This document shows positions 50,884 through 60,011 of a DNA stretch of 64,000 bases, piece after piece (within the stretch, counting starts at the first letter, position 1; the number at the start of each line of letters is the position of its first letter). Both the position numbers and the translations under genes were made by a program. Origin of the DNA: Pseudovibrio japonicus (GTDB lineage Bacteria; Pseudomonadota; Alphaproteobacteria; Rhizobiales; Stappiaceae); the NCBI RefSeq assembly GCF_014651595.1, contig NZ_BMXE01000006.1, positions 186,001-250,000 on the forward strand. Direction: 5' to 3'. The notes below the pieces were generated by a model. That model saw only the letters and a program-made list of their open reading frames with translations. It ran no database searches and was not told where the DNA came from.

Positions 50884-52125
50884 ATGATTTTAATTGAGCG
50901 ATTTAGAGGAGCACTCCTCCCACTTATTCTGGCCGGATTGGTTTTCATTCTTTTGGCAGCAATCGTGTTTCGAATGGCTGGGGAGCAGCCGGAGAGCAAC
51001 TCCTACGCCTTGCTGGCTGACGCTTTTTTGCACGGCAGATTTTATGCGGAAAGCTGTTTTGATCTGGACTGTGCGCTTTATGAGGGACAGGTCTATGTGA
51101 TCTTTCCACCCGTGCCAGCATTGATCGCTCTGCCATTTATTGCGATTTTTGGCATCGGGTTTCATCAGTTCATTGCACTAGGAACCGTTTGCTTTGCAAT
51201 CACCGGGGTCGTCTGGTGGCAACTCACGCGCCACTATCAGGAAGATTTCCGGTTGGCACTGCTGCTCGTCGTGGCATTTCTGTTTGCTACTCCGCTGCAA
51301 TACACGGTGCTCCGTGCTGATGGGGTTTGGTTCTTTGCCCAAGCCGTCGCTGTGATGCTCACTTCGTTGGCGCTATGGTCCGCGCTGATAAAGCGGAACG
51401 CATGGCTTGTAGGGCTGTTTATTGGCCTTGCGTTTCTCACGCGCCAGATGAGCATCCTTTATATGCCGTTCTTCTTTGTTTTGATGACACCAGCTGACAG
51501 GTCCATCTTCGACATTAATTCCGAGAGCATTCGGCGTCTGCTTAAACTTGCTGTCTTCCCCGCACTCGCCATCTTAGTGTACTTCGCCTACAACTACGCC
51601 CGTTTCGGCGATCCTATGCAGACCGGCTATTCGTATATCTTTCCACCTGAATGGGATTACATGGGGAACCCTGAGGCCAAGTGGATCGACAACCGGGTTC
51701 AGGATTTGGGCCTGTTCCACAAGGATTACCTGATCTTCAACCTGGCACATTTCTTTGTGCAAGGGCCAAATCTGGAATTCTCCGGTAAGTATCTGACACA
51801 ACTTAGTGGTTTCGGAGACAAAGGCATCGCGCTCTTTATTGGCGCGCCGTTCCTGCTGTATTTCTTCCTCGCCAAGTGGAACCGGGAATACCTGTTTGCT
51901 GCTCTTACAATTGCACTTATTGCGGGCGTGACACTCTTCTATCACTCCAACGGCTTTTCTCAGTATTCAGTGCAGCGTTACGTATTGGATTGGCTGCCGC
52001 TGATGATGCTTTTCGTTGTCAGAACAATCAGCAAAGACAACATTGGGATCTTCGCACTTCTCGTTGCGCAGGCCTTGTTCCTAAATGTCGCCATGCAGGC
52101 CCTTGCGCTTGCCGCAAATGGTTGA
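50884..52125 (+). CDS. Multi-pass membrane protein, GT-C glycosyltransferase-like
   Basis: This 413-residue protein has about ten to eleven membrane helices. After helix 1 there is a polar periplasmic loop with acidic residues (ESNSYALLADAFLHGRFYAES) of the kind found in GT-C enzymes of the ArnT/PMT type. These use polyprenyl-phosphate sugars on the periplasmic side. GGGGG lies before the ATG at 50884. It converges on GtrA and HAD-UbiA genes, which are commonly linked to polyprenyl-phosphate sugar pathways. The transferase role is inferred from topology and context. Confidence 0.65.
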   Translation: MILIERFRGALLPLILAGLVFILLAAIVFRMAGEQPESNSYALLADAFLHGRFYAESCFDLDCALYEGQVYVIFPPVPALIALPFIAIFGIGFHQFIALGTVCFAITGVVWWQLTRHYQEDFRLALLLVVAFLFATPLQYTVLRADGVWFFAQAVAVMLTSLALWSALIKRNAWLVGLFIGLAFLTRQMSILYMPFFFVLMTPADRSIFDINSESIRRLLKLAVFPALAILVYFAYNYARFGDPMQTGYSYIFPPEWDYMGNPEAKWIDNRVQDLGLFHKDYLIFNLAHFFVQGPNLEFSGKYLTQLSGFGDKGIALFIGAPFLLYFFLAKWNREYLFAALTIALIAGVTLFYHSNGFSQYSVQRYVLDWLPLMMLFVVRTISKDNIGIFALLVAQALFLNVAMQALALAANG

Positions 52126-52136
52126 GGTAAAGCGCA

Positions 52137-52583
52137 TCAAGCTTGGCGAAAGGTGATGACCTTATGACCGAGGTAATTTGTGACCGCGCCAACAGCGATG
52201 GCGACACCATGCGCCATCGCTTCTGCGATCATGAGCGGGAGCAGGCGCACCATTAGCTCACTGAGCCCGACCGACAGTGCCAACACAACAAACGCAGAGA
52301 AAAAGTTCACGCCCAGGAACACAAGGATCTGCCGTTTGGCACTTTCAGGCTTGTCCGCATTAACAAACACAAAATGTTTGTAGAGCGTGTATCCGATGCT
52401 CATGCCGATGAAATAGGCTAGCAACACCGCAAGCCAGAACGGCAGGAACACTGAGAGACCGATCCGCAAAACCCAGTTTACAAACGCAGCAAAGCCCCCC
52501 GCGAATAGGAAACGAACGACCTGACGGAATTCCGGACTGGTCTCATAAGTGGACTTAAGCGCAGCGAGGCGAGCAGCAACCAT
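52137..52583 (-). CDS. GtrA-family small membrane protein
   Basis: This protein of about 148 residues has four membrane helices and the GtrA pattern (RFLFAGGFAAFVNWVLRIGLSV; YFIGMSIGYTLYKHFVFVN; VGAVTNYLGHKVITF). GtrA proteins are thought to flip or assist transfer of polyprenyl-linked sugars across the membrane. The ATG at 52583 shares TGATG with the stop of the upstream HAD-UbiA gene, which argues for this start over 52613 and for coupled translation. Confidence 0.85.
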   Translation of the reverse strand: MVAARLAALKSTYETSPEFRQVVRFLFAGGFAAFVNWVLRIGLSVFLPFWLAVLLAYFIGMSIGYTLYKHFVFVNADKPESAKRQILVFLGVNFFSAFVVLALSVGLSELMVRLLPLMIAEAMAHGVAIAVGAVTNYLGHKVITFRQA

Positions 52584-54061
52584 CAGATCACATAGCCTCC
52601 GAAACTTGCGCAAAGGAACAAGACCCCAAGCAGAACCCCAAGCACAAGACTCTGCCTATCTTTGAGCGCAAAGACGACGGGATCATCGTTCAGTTCCAAT
52701 CGCTGGCATTTGAGCCAGATTCTTCCTAACCAGAGGAAGAGGATTGGCGGCATGCCCCATAATAAAGCTGGCACCGAATAAAAGTTCGCGTTGAACGCCT
52801 CGTTGGTCAGGTAAAGCACCATCACTAGCGTAGCCGCCAGCCCACTTGCGGCACCCATTCCAAGAAGCACCGGCAGGTCAATGTTTCTGTAACCACGACC
52901 CGACATGCCACCGTTTGTGCCCGCCTCTACGTGGCGGCCAAGTTCCGTATGTCGTTTGGCCAGTGACAGAGACAGGAACAGATACATCGAAAAGACAAAC
53001 AGCCAGGGTGAGGGCGGCACATCAACCAGCGTCACACCAATCCCAAGGCGCATGGTAAAGAGCGCTGCCAGAACGGCAGTATCGAGCAGAGGCACTCTTT
53101 TCAGATAAAAGGAGTAGGCAACCGTGGTTGCAAGGTAGAAGAAGAAACCCAACACCACAAAGGAACCGAGAGCGCCTGCAATCGCAAAGCTGAAGGCAAA
53201 GCCGAGCGGAATAGCCAGCAGCGCATGCACGATCTTGAGTTTGCCCGAGGCCAGTGGCCGTGCCTTTTTGGTCCAATGCTGACGGTCCGCATCAAGATCC
53301 CACAGATCATTCAGCAGATAGGTAGAGCTCGCAAGAATGCCCAGTGCGATGAACCCCAGTGCCGCAGTTGTCCAAGCCAAAGGATTCAAGGCCTGACCAC
53401 CCAGGATAAGTGGGACAAAGACCAGCGTGTTCTTGGCCCACTGATGAAGGCGTAAGCTCTTCAGGAATGGCCGCAAGAAACCGTCAGGTCTTACGAAGGT
53501 CTTCTCAACTTCCCCGCATTGAGTTGCTCTCTCTGAGAACTTCTTGGTTGGATGTACAACCAAAGATTGTTTTGCCCGTTTGAATACCGGAATATCTGAA
53601 GTACTATCACCAGCATAAGCAAAACCATCCGGACATTTCTCTACCAAATAGTTGGCTTTGTTAATCGCCTTTAAGTTGGTCGTGCCGTCACTTGCGTAAA
53701 CTTCCTGAATAAAGCCGAGTTGTCTCGCAATTTCCTTCGCAAAAGTTTCGTCAGTAGCCGTCGCCATGTGCACCAAACGGCCTTTCTCAGCCTGCGCCCG
53801 CGCATAGGCGACCACATCCTCATTCAAAGGCAAATTTTCGACCGATAAATCAACCCGATGCGCCAGCTGCTGCTTGGCATAGGCGCGGCCACGCAAAAGC
53901 CAGAAGGAAACAACAAATAAATTCAAAGGGTTTGCTTTGAGAAACAAAATTAGCGCCTCAAAGAAACAATCCGTCCGAATTAAAGTGTGATCAAGATCTA
54001 AAATGAGTGGGGGTTGTAGATCATCCCCCCTTGATTGCTCAAGACTTTGAATATCTTCCAT
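52583..54061 (-). CDS. HAD phosphatase - UbiA prenyltransferase fusion
   Basis: This 492-residue fusion has an N-terminal HAD hydrolase domain (DLDHTL at 22-27, GDSTSD at 151-156). A UbiA membrane domain with about eight helices follows (about 195-492), with the prenyl-diphosphate motif NDLWDLDADRQH (Asn251-Asp255 region). The best known relatives make decaprenyl-phosphoryl-5-phosphoribose, with the HAD part removing the phosphate. That sugar lipid is the precursor of arabinose donors. The ATG at 54061 has AGGTGG upstream; the frame is open for 14 more codons. With GtrA it forms a coupled pair. No DprE1/DprE2 epimerase is visible. Confidence 0.85.
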   Translation of the reverse strand: MEDIQSLEQSRGDDLQPPLILDLDHTLIRTDCFFEALILFLKANPLNLFVVSFWLLRGRAYAKQQLAHRVDLSVENLPLNEDVVAYARAQAEKGRLVHMATATDETFAKEIARQLGFIQEVYASDGTTNLKAINKANYLVEKCPDGFAYAGDSTSDIPVFKRAKQSLVVHPTKKFSERATQCGEVEKTFVRPDGFLRPFLKSLRLHQWAKNTLVFVPLILGGQALNPLAWTTAALGFIALGILASSTYLLNDLWDLDADRQHWTKKARPLASGKLKIVHALLAIPLGFAFSFAIAGALGSFVVLGFFFYLATTVAYSFYLKRVPLLDTAVLAALFTMRLGIGVTLVDVPPSPWLFVFSMYLFLSLSLAKRHTELGRHVEAGTNGGMSGRGYRNIDLPVLLGMGAASGLAATLVMVLYLTNEAFNANFYSVPALLWGMPPILFLWLGRIWLKCQRLELNDDPVVFALKDRQSLVLGVLLGVLFLCASFGGYVI

Positions 54062-54559
54062 ATGCCCACCTGAAGACTCTGCCCGGCGAATAGTATGGAG
54101 CATGAATACCTAACCAATTACTCGCATTCTTGGTTAATCTCAATTTGAAACGATTCAGATATTTTTTCTTGGAAATTTTTATTGCGACGATAACTGCGAA
54201 AAATGCTGCAAAAGCCTAGGATTGAGCAAGGTTTCTGCGCAATCTCATTAGGGATATTACCCCCAAGATATCAATGTGTGGCCGTTTCTGGGCAAGAATA
54301 CAATTGAATAAGACAAAAACTAGGTTAGAGTACGTACCGGGATGTGCGTATCTACCGGCAGCGAGGGCAACTGAGCATAAAGCCACTCGTGGGGAGCTGC
54401 TAAAGGGAGAAATAATTTCTATTTCGTGTTGCTCTCAGGAAAATATGCAATTTTTCGGGGTCACTCTTTTATTGAGGTGACCTCCAAATCCTATTGAAAA
54501 ATGTATTCAAGTCGGCGCTGTTGGGGAACAGGCGACCGATGTAGTGAGGAGATTCCTAG
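54062..54559. other. Intergenic region before the oligopeptide operon
   Basis: About 500 bases lie between the divergent HAD-UbiA gene and oppA. It should contain the promoters for both. GGTCAC (54459-54464) and GTGACC (54477-54482) form a perfect inverted repeat about 80 bases before oppA. The short frame at 54274-54480 has no recognisable product. Confidence 0.45.
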
Positions 54560-56188
54560 ATGAAATTCAGCAAAAGTTTTCTATTGGCGAGCGTAGTAAG
54601 CACTGCACTGCTATCTACCTCTGCATTTGCTGCGGGCGTTCATCCAGAGACCGGCGAGAAACTCGCTGACGACCAGACTTTCACTTACCGTATTCTTGAC
54701 GAGCACTCTTCCTTTGACCCACAGGTCAACGAAGACGTATCTGGCTCCGAGATCTCACGCAACCTTTTTGAAGGTCTTTACAGTCAGGACAACCTCGGCA
54801 ATCTGGTACCAGGTGTTGCACTGAGCCATACTGTTTCTGACGACAGAAAGACCTACACTTTCAAGCTGCGTGACGACGCGAAGTGGTCTGATGGCAAGCC
54901 AGTAACCGCAGGTGACTTCGTGTTTGCATGGCGCCGCCTGTCTAGCCCGGAACTGGCTTCTCCATACCAGTGGTATGCTGAGTTGATGTCCGTTGAGAAT
55001 GCGGATGCAATCGTTAAAGGCGAAATGAAGCCAGAAGAACTCGGCATCAAGGCTCTGGACGATCACACTCTTGAAGTAAGACTGACCAAGCCATTGCCTT
55101 ACTTCGCGGCAATGACCACACACTCAAGCACCTTCCCATCTCCATCCTGGGCGATCGAAGCACACGGTGAAGCTTGGACCAAGCCAGAAAACATCGTTTC
55201 CAATGGCGCCTACAAGCTGGTGAAGCACGTTCCGCAGGAAACTGCTATTATGGAGCGGAATACCCATTACTGGGACAACGCGAGCACCATCATTGACAAG
55301 GTTGAAACCCTCGTCATCAACGATGAGAACATCGCTCTGACGCGCTATCTTGCAGGTGAAACAGACCGTACGGAAATTCCAGCTGGTCAGTTCCCGCGTC
55401 TGAGCAAAGAGTATCCAGATCAGGCCGTGGTTTTCCCACGTCTTTGTTCTTACTACTACACATTCAACTTGTCTGACTCTGGTCCAGAAGAGTTTAAAGA
55501 TGTTCGCGTTCGTAAGGCTCTGGCCTACGCTATTGACCGCCGCGTCATTACCGAAGGTGTAATGCAGGGGGGACAGTTCCCAGCTTATACCTTTACACCT
55601 GCTGTGACTGCGGGCTTCGAGGTTCCAAACGTAGACTTCGCTGGCTGGTCGCAAAAAGAGCGCGATGCAAAAGCGAAAGAACTCCTAGCAGCGGCTGGCT
55701 ACACCAAAGACAACCCGCTTGAGTTCGACATGGTTTACAACACCTCTGAAGGACACAAGAAAATCGCTATTGCGATGAGCCAGATGTGGAAGCAGAAGCT
55801 CGGTGTCAAAGTCAACATGAGCAACATGGAATGGAAAACATTCCTGAATGAGCGTGGCAACCAGAACTTCGAGCTTGCTCGCGGCGCATGGTGTGGTGAC
55901 TACAACGAAGCCTCCACCTTCCTGGATCTGATGGATTCAGAATCTGGTTACAACGACGGAAAATTTGCAAACGCTGAAGTCGACCAGCTGTTGTCCGATG
56001 CGAAGTCAATGACTGCTCCTCAGGCGAACTACACGCGTATTGAAGAGATCATGGCGACAGAAATGCCAATTATTCCGATCTATCACTACACCAACGTGTA
56101 CATGATGAACGCTCAGTTGAAAAACTGGCCGATCAAAAATGCTGAGCAGAACTGGTACGCAAAGAACCTCTACAAAGTTGCGAAGTAA
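54560..56188 (+). CDS. oppA: Oligopeptide ABC transporter substrate-binding protein
   Basis: This 542-residue protein has a signal peptide (cleaved after TSAFA, about 24) and the SBP_bac_5 fold (GTLEG-type SEISRNLFEGLYSQ; FKLRDDAKWSDGKPVTAGDFVFAWRRL; DVRVRKALAYAIDR). It resembles OppA/MppA-type peptide-binding proteins of E. coli in its end (IPIYHYTNVYMMNAQLKNW). It captures oligopeptides or murein peptides in the periplasm. AGGAG precedes the ATG. A strong hairpin after its stop probably dampens, without abolishing, transcription into oppB. Confidence 0.93.
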   Translation: MKFSKSFLLASVVSTALLSTSAFAAGVHPETGEKLADDQTFTYRILDEHSSFDPQVNEDVSGSEISRNLFEGLYSQDNLGNLVPGVALSHTVSDDRKTYTFKLRDDAKWSDGKPVTAGDFVFAWRRLSSPELASPYQWYAELMSVENADAIVKGEMKPEELGIKALDDHTLEVRLTKPLPYFAAMTTHSSTFPSPSWAIEAHGEAWTKPENIVSNGAYKLVKHVPQETAIMERNTHYWDNASTIIDKVETLVINDENIALTRYLAGETDRTEIPAGQFPRLSKEYPDQAVVFPRLCSYYYTFNLSDSGPEEFKDVRVRKALAYAIDRRVITEGVMQGGQFPAYTFTPAVTAGFEVPNVDFAGWSQKERDAKAKELLAAAGYTKDNPLEFDMVYNTSEGHKKIAIAMSQMWKQKLGVKVNMSNMEWKTFLNERGNQNFELARGAWCGDYNEASTFLDLMDSESGYNDGKFANAEVDQLLSDAKSMTAPQANYTRIEEIMATEMPIIPIYHYTNVYMMNAQLKNWPIKNAEQNWYAKNLYKVAK

Positions 56189-56203
56189 TCCAGCAATCAA
56201 GAG

Positions 56204-56235
56204 CACCGGTGTCTCAGACACCGGTGTTTTTGCAT
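56204..56235 (+). terminator. Intra-operon hairpin between oppA and oppB
   Basis: A 10-bp perfect stem (CACCGGTGTC, 56204-56213, with GACACCGGTG, 56217-56226) is followed by a run of five Ts. Its position suggests partial termination, giving more binding protein than membrane components. Confidence 0.8.
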
Positions 56236-56282
56236 CTTCCTGTTGCTGAAACACCAGTTCTTCATACGAGACATTAATAACA

Positions 56283-57206
56283 ATGCTCAGCTACATCCTA
56301 CGAAGAGTGGCTATCGCAATTCCAACATTGCTGCTGCTCACAATAATATCATTCCTGCTCATGCATGCGGCTCCCGGTGGTCCATTCACATCCGAGCGTG
56401 CCCTTCCTCCTGCAGTTCTTGCCAATATTGAAGCCAAGTATGGCCTGAACAACCCGATATACGTGCAAATCATCAACTATATCGGCGGAATTATTACAGA
56501 CTTCGACTTCGGTCCGTCCTTCAAATACAAGGACCGAAGCGTAAACGACATTATCGCAAACGGTTTTCCAGTCACCCTGACCTACGGCTTCCTGTCGTTC
56601 GCAGTGGCTGTGCTTGTTGGAGGCGCGCTTGGTATCGCAGCTGCGCTCAAACAAAACAGCTGGCTTGACTACTTTGCCGTTGGCGTCTCTATCGGCGCAC
56701 AGGTCCTGCCAAACTTCGTTATGGCACCAATCCTTGTTCTGGTCTTCACACTATGGCTGGGTTGGCTCCCCGGTGGCGGTTGGAATGACGGGCAATGGAA
56801 CCACCTGATCCTGCCGGTCATCGCACTTTCCACCAGCTACATGGCATCGATTGCTCGCTTGACCCGTTCATCCATGCTAGAAGTGCTGCATACAAACTTT
56901 ATCCGCACGGCCATGGCCAAGGGCCTACCGTACAGAGTTATTATCTTCAAGCATGCGCTTAAACCTGCGCTACTGCCTGTCATGTCTTATCTCGGCCCTG
57001 CGTTCGTCTCCATGATCACAGGTTCGGTTATTATCGACATGTACTTCTCCACCGGTGGTATCGGGCAGTTCTACGTCAACTCTGCACTCAACCGGGACTA
57101 CGCTGTAATGATGGGCATTACGATCCTCATCGGCGGTCTCACCATTCTCTTCAATCTCATAGTCGATATCCTGTACGCATGGGTCGACCCGAAGATTAGA
57201 TACTGA
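56283..57206 (+). CDS. oppB: Oligopeptide ABC transporter permease OppB
   Basis: This 307-residue permease has six membrane helices and the BPD_transp_1 EAA-like motif (FIRTAMAKGLPYRVIIFKHALKPALLPV) that contacts the ATPases. The N-terminus MLSYILRRVAIAIPTLLLL is typical of OppB. It lies 94 bases after oppA across a hairpin and 11 bases before oppC. Confidence 0.93.
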   Translation: MLSYILRRVAIAIPTLLLLTIISFLLMHAAPGGPFTSERALPPAVLANIEAKYGLNNPIYVQIINYIGGIITDFDFGPSFKYKDRSVNDIIANGFPVTLTYGFLSFAVAVLVGGALGIAAALKQNSWLDYFAVGVSIGAQVLPNFVMAPILVLVFTLWLGWLPGGGWNDGQWNHLILPVIALSTSYMASIARLTRSSMLEVLHTNFIRTAMAKGLPYRVIIFKHALKPALLPVMSYLGPAFVSMITGSVIIDMYFSTGGIGQFYVNSALNRDYAVMMGITILIGGLTILFNLIVDILYAWVDPKIRY

Positions 57207-57217
57207 GGGCCGAGCAC

Positions 57218-58147
57218 ATGATGGTAGATGTTCAAAAAATGGAGCAGTTCGCAGAAAATCTGGCTGCTCAGGAAGAAGTACAAGGGCGTTCCCTGTTTGC
57301 GGATGCCCGTCGCCGCTTCTTTAAAAACAAGGCTGCAGTAGTCAGTTTGATTGTTTTGTGCTGTGTGTTCGCTTTCTCAATGTTCGGTCACATGATTGCT
57401 GTATGGCCGAACGATGAGATGGATTGGGGCATTCTGGGACAGATCGCCGAACTAGGCGCACCAAGCATTGAGAACGGTCACTATTTTGGCGTTGATGAGC
57501 TTGGCCGCGACCTGTTCGCCCGCGTGGTACAGGGAACCCAGATTTCCTTGATGGTCGGCATCGTTGGTGCTTTGATCGCAGTGATCGTTGGCACCCTGTA
57601 CGGCGCAATTGCGGGTTACACAGGTGGCAAGGTCGACAACGTCATGATGCGTATCGTCGATATTCTGCAGTCCATTCCGTACATGTTCGTTCTGATCCTG
57701 CTACTGGTTGTGTTCGGGCGATCAATCTTCATGCTCTTTGTGGGGATCGGCCTGATTTCCTGGCTCGATATGTCCCGTATCGCACGCGGTCAGACGCTCA
57801 CGCTGAAAAACAAAGAGTTTGTTGAAGCGGCGATGGCTACTGGCGTGAAGCCTCTCACGATCATTCTCCGACACATCGTGCCGAACCTGCTGGGTGTTGT
57901 GGTTGTGTATTCAACCCTGCTGGTCCCACAGATGATCCTGACCGAAAGCTTCATTTCATTCCTTGGTCTGGGCGTACAGGAACCAAACACCAGTTGGGGC
58001 GCGTTGATCGCTGAAGGCGCAGGAACCATGCAGTATGGCACTTTGTGGCAACTGGCGTTCCCGATGTTCTTCTTCATCATCTCTCTGTTCAGCTTTTTCT
58101 TTATCGGCGACGGGTTGCGCGATGCGCTTGACCCGAAAGACCAGTAG
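57218..58147 (+). CDS. oppC: Oligopeptide ABC transporter permease OppC
   Basis: This 309-residue permease has the N-terminal OppC segment (SLFADARRRFFKNKAAVVSLIVL), six membrane helices and the EAA-like motif (FVEAAMATGVKPLTIILRHIVPNLLG). It pairs with OppB to form the channel. GAGGGC precedes the ATG at 57218; the second ATG is equally possible. The next gene starts 11 bases on. Confidence 0.92.
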   Translation: MMVDVQKMEQFAENLAAQEEVQGRSLFADARRRFFKNKAAVVSLIVLCCVFAFSMFGHMIAVWPNDEMDWGILGQIAELGAPSIENGHYFGVDELGRDLFARVVQGTQISLMVGIVGALIAVIVGTLYGAIAGYTGGKVDNVMMRIVDILQSIPYMFVLILLLVVFGRSIFMLFVGIGLISWLDMSRIARGQTLTLKNKEFVEAAMATGVKPLTIILRHIVPNLLGVVVVYSTLLVPQMILTESFISFLGLGVQEPNTSWGALIAEGAGTMQYGTLWQLAFPMFFFIISLFSFFFIGDGLRDALDPKDQ

Positions 58148-58158
58148 GAGGTGAAATC

Positions 58159-59013
58159 GTGGCACTCTTGGATATCCAAAATCTACGGATCACCTACGAC
58201 ACCCCGGACGGAGTGGTAGAAGCCGTAAGAAACGTAAACCTGACGATCGACAAAGGCGAAACCCTTGCGATCGTGGGTGAATCCGGCTCTGGTAAAAGCC
58301 AGACTGCCTTCGCGACCATGGGGCTTTTGCCTCATAACGCGCAGGTTTCCGGATCAATCAAGTATCAGGGTCAGGAAATCATCGGGCTCTCGCACGAAGA
58401 GATGAACAAGCTTCGCTCCAACGAGATCGCTATGATCTTCCAGGATCCGATGACCTCCCTGAACCCGTATCTGCGCATTTCGGACCAGATGGCTGAAACG
58501 CTCATATACAATTCGCCAGACGGCAAGCGCATGAAGAAGAAAGATGCGATTGCTGAATGTGTGCGTATGCTGGAAGCGGTGAAAATCCCGAATGCAAAGA
58601 ACCGCATTCACCTTTACCCGCATGAGTTCTCCGGCGGTATGCGTCAGCGCGTGATGATCGCTATGTCCTTGCTTTGTCGTCCAAAACTGCTGATTGCAGA
58701 TGAACCGACAACAGCACTGGATGTGACCGTTCAGGCTCGCATCATGGATCTGCTGGTGGAACTTCAGGAAGAGTTCCACATGGCGATCGTTCTCATCACC
58801 CACAACCTGGGCATCGTGGCGGGCTCCTGTGAGCGCACCATGGTCATGTACAAAGGTGAAGTGATGGAGCAGGGCTCGACGGTCGATATCTTCGGCAAGC
58901 CAAGTCATCCATACACGCAAGGTCTGTTAAGCGCCGTTCCGCGTCTGGATCAGGACGAAGAACGCCTGATCACGCTGGACCGCAGTTTTGAAACCCAACT
59001 GGCGGAGGGCTGA
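58159..59013 (+). CDS. oppD: Oligopeptide ABC transporter ATPase OppD, short C-terminus
   Basis: This 284-residue ATPase has Walker A GESGSGKSQ, signature FSGGMRQRVMIA and Walker B LLIADEPTTALD. The start is GTG at 58159 with an almost perfect AGGAGGTG upstream. The usual OppD is about 330 residues and ends with an Oligo_HPY segment carrying cysteines (CxxxPRCP region). Here the protein stops at the start of that segment (RLDQDEERLITLDRSFETQL), so the cysteine cluster is absent. The next gene begins 2 bases after the stop. Confidence 0.92.
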   Translation: MALLDIQNLRITYDTPDGVVEAVRNVNLTIDKGETLAIVGESGSGKSQTAFATMGLLPHNAQVSGSIKYQGQEIIGLSHEEMNKLRSNEIAMIFQDPMTSLNPYLRISDQMAETLIYNSPDGKRMKKKDAIAECVRMLEAVKIPNAKNRIHLYPHEFSGGMRQRVMIAMSLLCRPKLLIADEPTTALDVTVQARIMDLLVELQEEFHMAIVLITHNLGIVAGSCERTMVMYKGEVMEQGSTVDIFGKPSHPYTQGLLSAVPRLDQDEERLITLDRSFETQLAEG

Positions 59014-59015
59014 TT

Positions 59016-59876
59016 TTGAGCACGAAAGAGCCAATTTTGTCCGTTCGCGATATGCGGGTGGAATTCAAGATCAAGAAGCAAAACGCATTGCCCTGGCAAA
59101 AGCCAGACATTCTGCGTGCTGTGAAGGGTGTGTCCTTTGACCTCGCAGCAGGCGAGACATTGGGCATCGTGGGTGAATCCGGATGCGGCAAGTCCACTTT
59201 GGCCCGCGCGATCATTCGCATGATCCCGTCCCAGGGCGGTGAAGTGTTCTGGCAGGGGCGGGATCTGATGAAGATGAACGAGAAGGAACTTTTGGGTATC
59301 CGCAAGGAAATCCAGATGATCTTTCAGGATCCTCTCGCATCCCTTAACCCGCGCCTGACTGCTGGTCAGATCATCGCAGAGCCGCTGAAAACGCATTACC
59401 CGAACACATCCAAGGATGAAGTGAAGAAGCGCGTTCGCGAACTCATGGAAAAGGTTGGCTTGTCCGGCCGGATGATCAACCGTTATCCGCATGAGTTCTC
59501 AGGCGGCCAGTGTCAGCGTATTGGTATTGCACGTGCATTGATCACCAATCCAAAGATGATCATCTGCGATGAGCCTGTTTCCGCGCTCGACGTGTCTGTT
59601 CAGGCGCAGGTGGTGAACCTGCTGATGGATCTGCAAAAAGAGCTGGGCTTGTCCCTACTGTTTATTGCGCACGATCTGAGTGTGGTTAAGCACATCAGTA
59701 ACCGCATCATGGTTCTGGAGTTTGGCGACATCGCTGAACTCGGCGAAGCCCATGAGGTGATCAACAACCCGCAGAGCCCTTATACCAGAGAGCTCATCAA
59801 CGCGGTGCCGATCCCCGATCCGATTGCGGAGCGCAAACGCATTGCAGAGCGCCGCGCCTTAGAAGCAAGCGCGTAA
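59016..59876 (+). CDS. oppF: Oligopeptide ABC transporter ATPase OppF, short C-terminus
   Basis: This 286-residue ATPase has Walker A GESGCGKST, signature FSGGQCQRIGIARAL and Walker B MIICDEPVSALD. The start is TTG at 59016 with GGAGGGC upstream inside oppD. As in OppD, the protein ends just after AVPIPDP and lacks the C-terminal cysteine-bearing Oligo_HPY segment found in E. coli OppF. It completes a five-gene operon oppABCDF. Confidence 0.92.
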   Translation: MSTKEPILSVRDMRVEFKIKKQNALPWQKPDILRAVKGVSFDLAAGETLGIVGESGCGKSTLARAIIRMIPSQGGEVFWQGRDLMKMNEKELLGIRKEIQMIFQDPLASLNPRLTAGQIIAEPLKTHYPNTSKDEVKKRVRELMEKVGLSGRMINRYPHEFSGGQCQRIGIARALITNPKMIICDEPVSALDVSVQAQVVNLLMDLQKELGLSLLFIAHDLSVVKHISNRIMVLEFGDIAELGEAHEVINNPQSPYTRELINAVPIPDPIAERKRIAERRALEASA

Positions 59877-59906
59877 AGCCCTTATTTGTATCACGGATGC
59901 AACAGG

Positions 59907-59935
59907 CGGCGGGGCAAATGCTCCGCCGTTTCTTT
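59907..59935 (+). terminator. Terminator of the opp operon
   Basis: A 9-bp stem with one G-U pair (CGGCGGGGC, 59907-59915, with GCTCCGCCG, 59920-59928) and a 4-base loop is followed by TTTCTTT. Confidence 0.85.
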
Positions 59936-60011
59936 ATGTTTTGCAACGCAAGAACGGCACTGCCACACTACAGTCCCAACCTATTTCTCTGCCTTCAAGG
60001 CTATCATTATT

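Noticed and set aside
54274-54480. 68-codon open frame upstream of oppA.
   Set aside because: No ribosome binding site or known motif; it lies in what should be the oppA promoter region.
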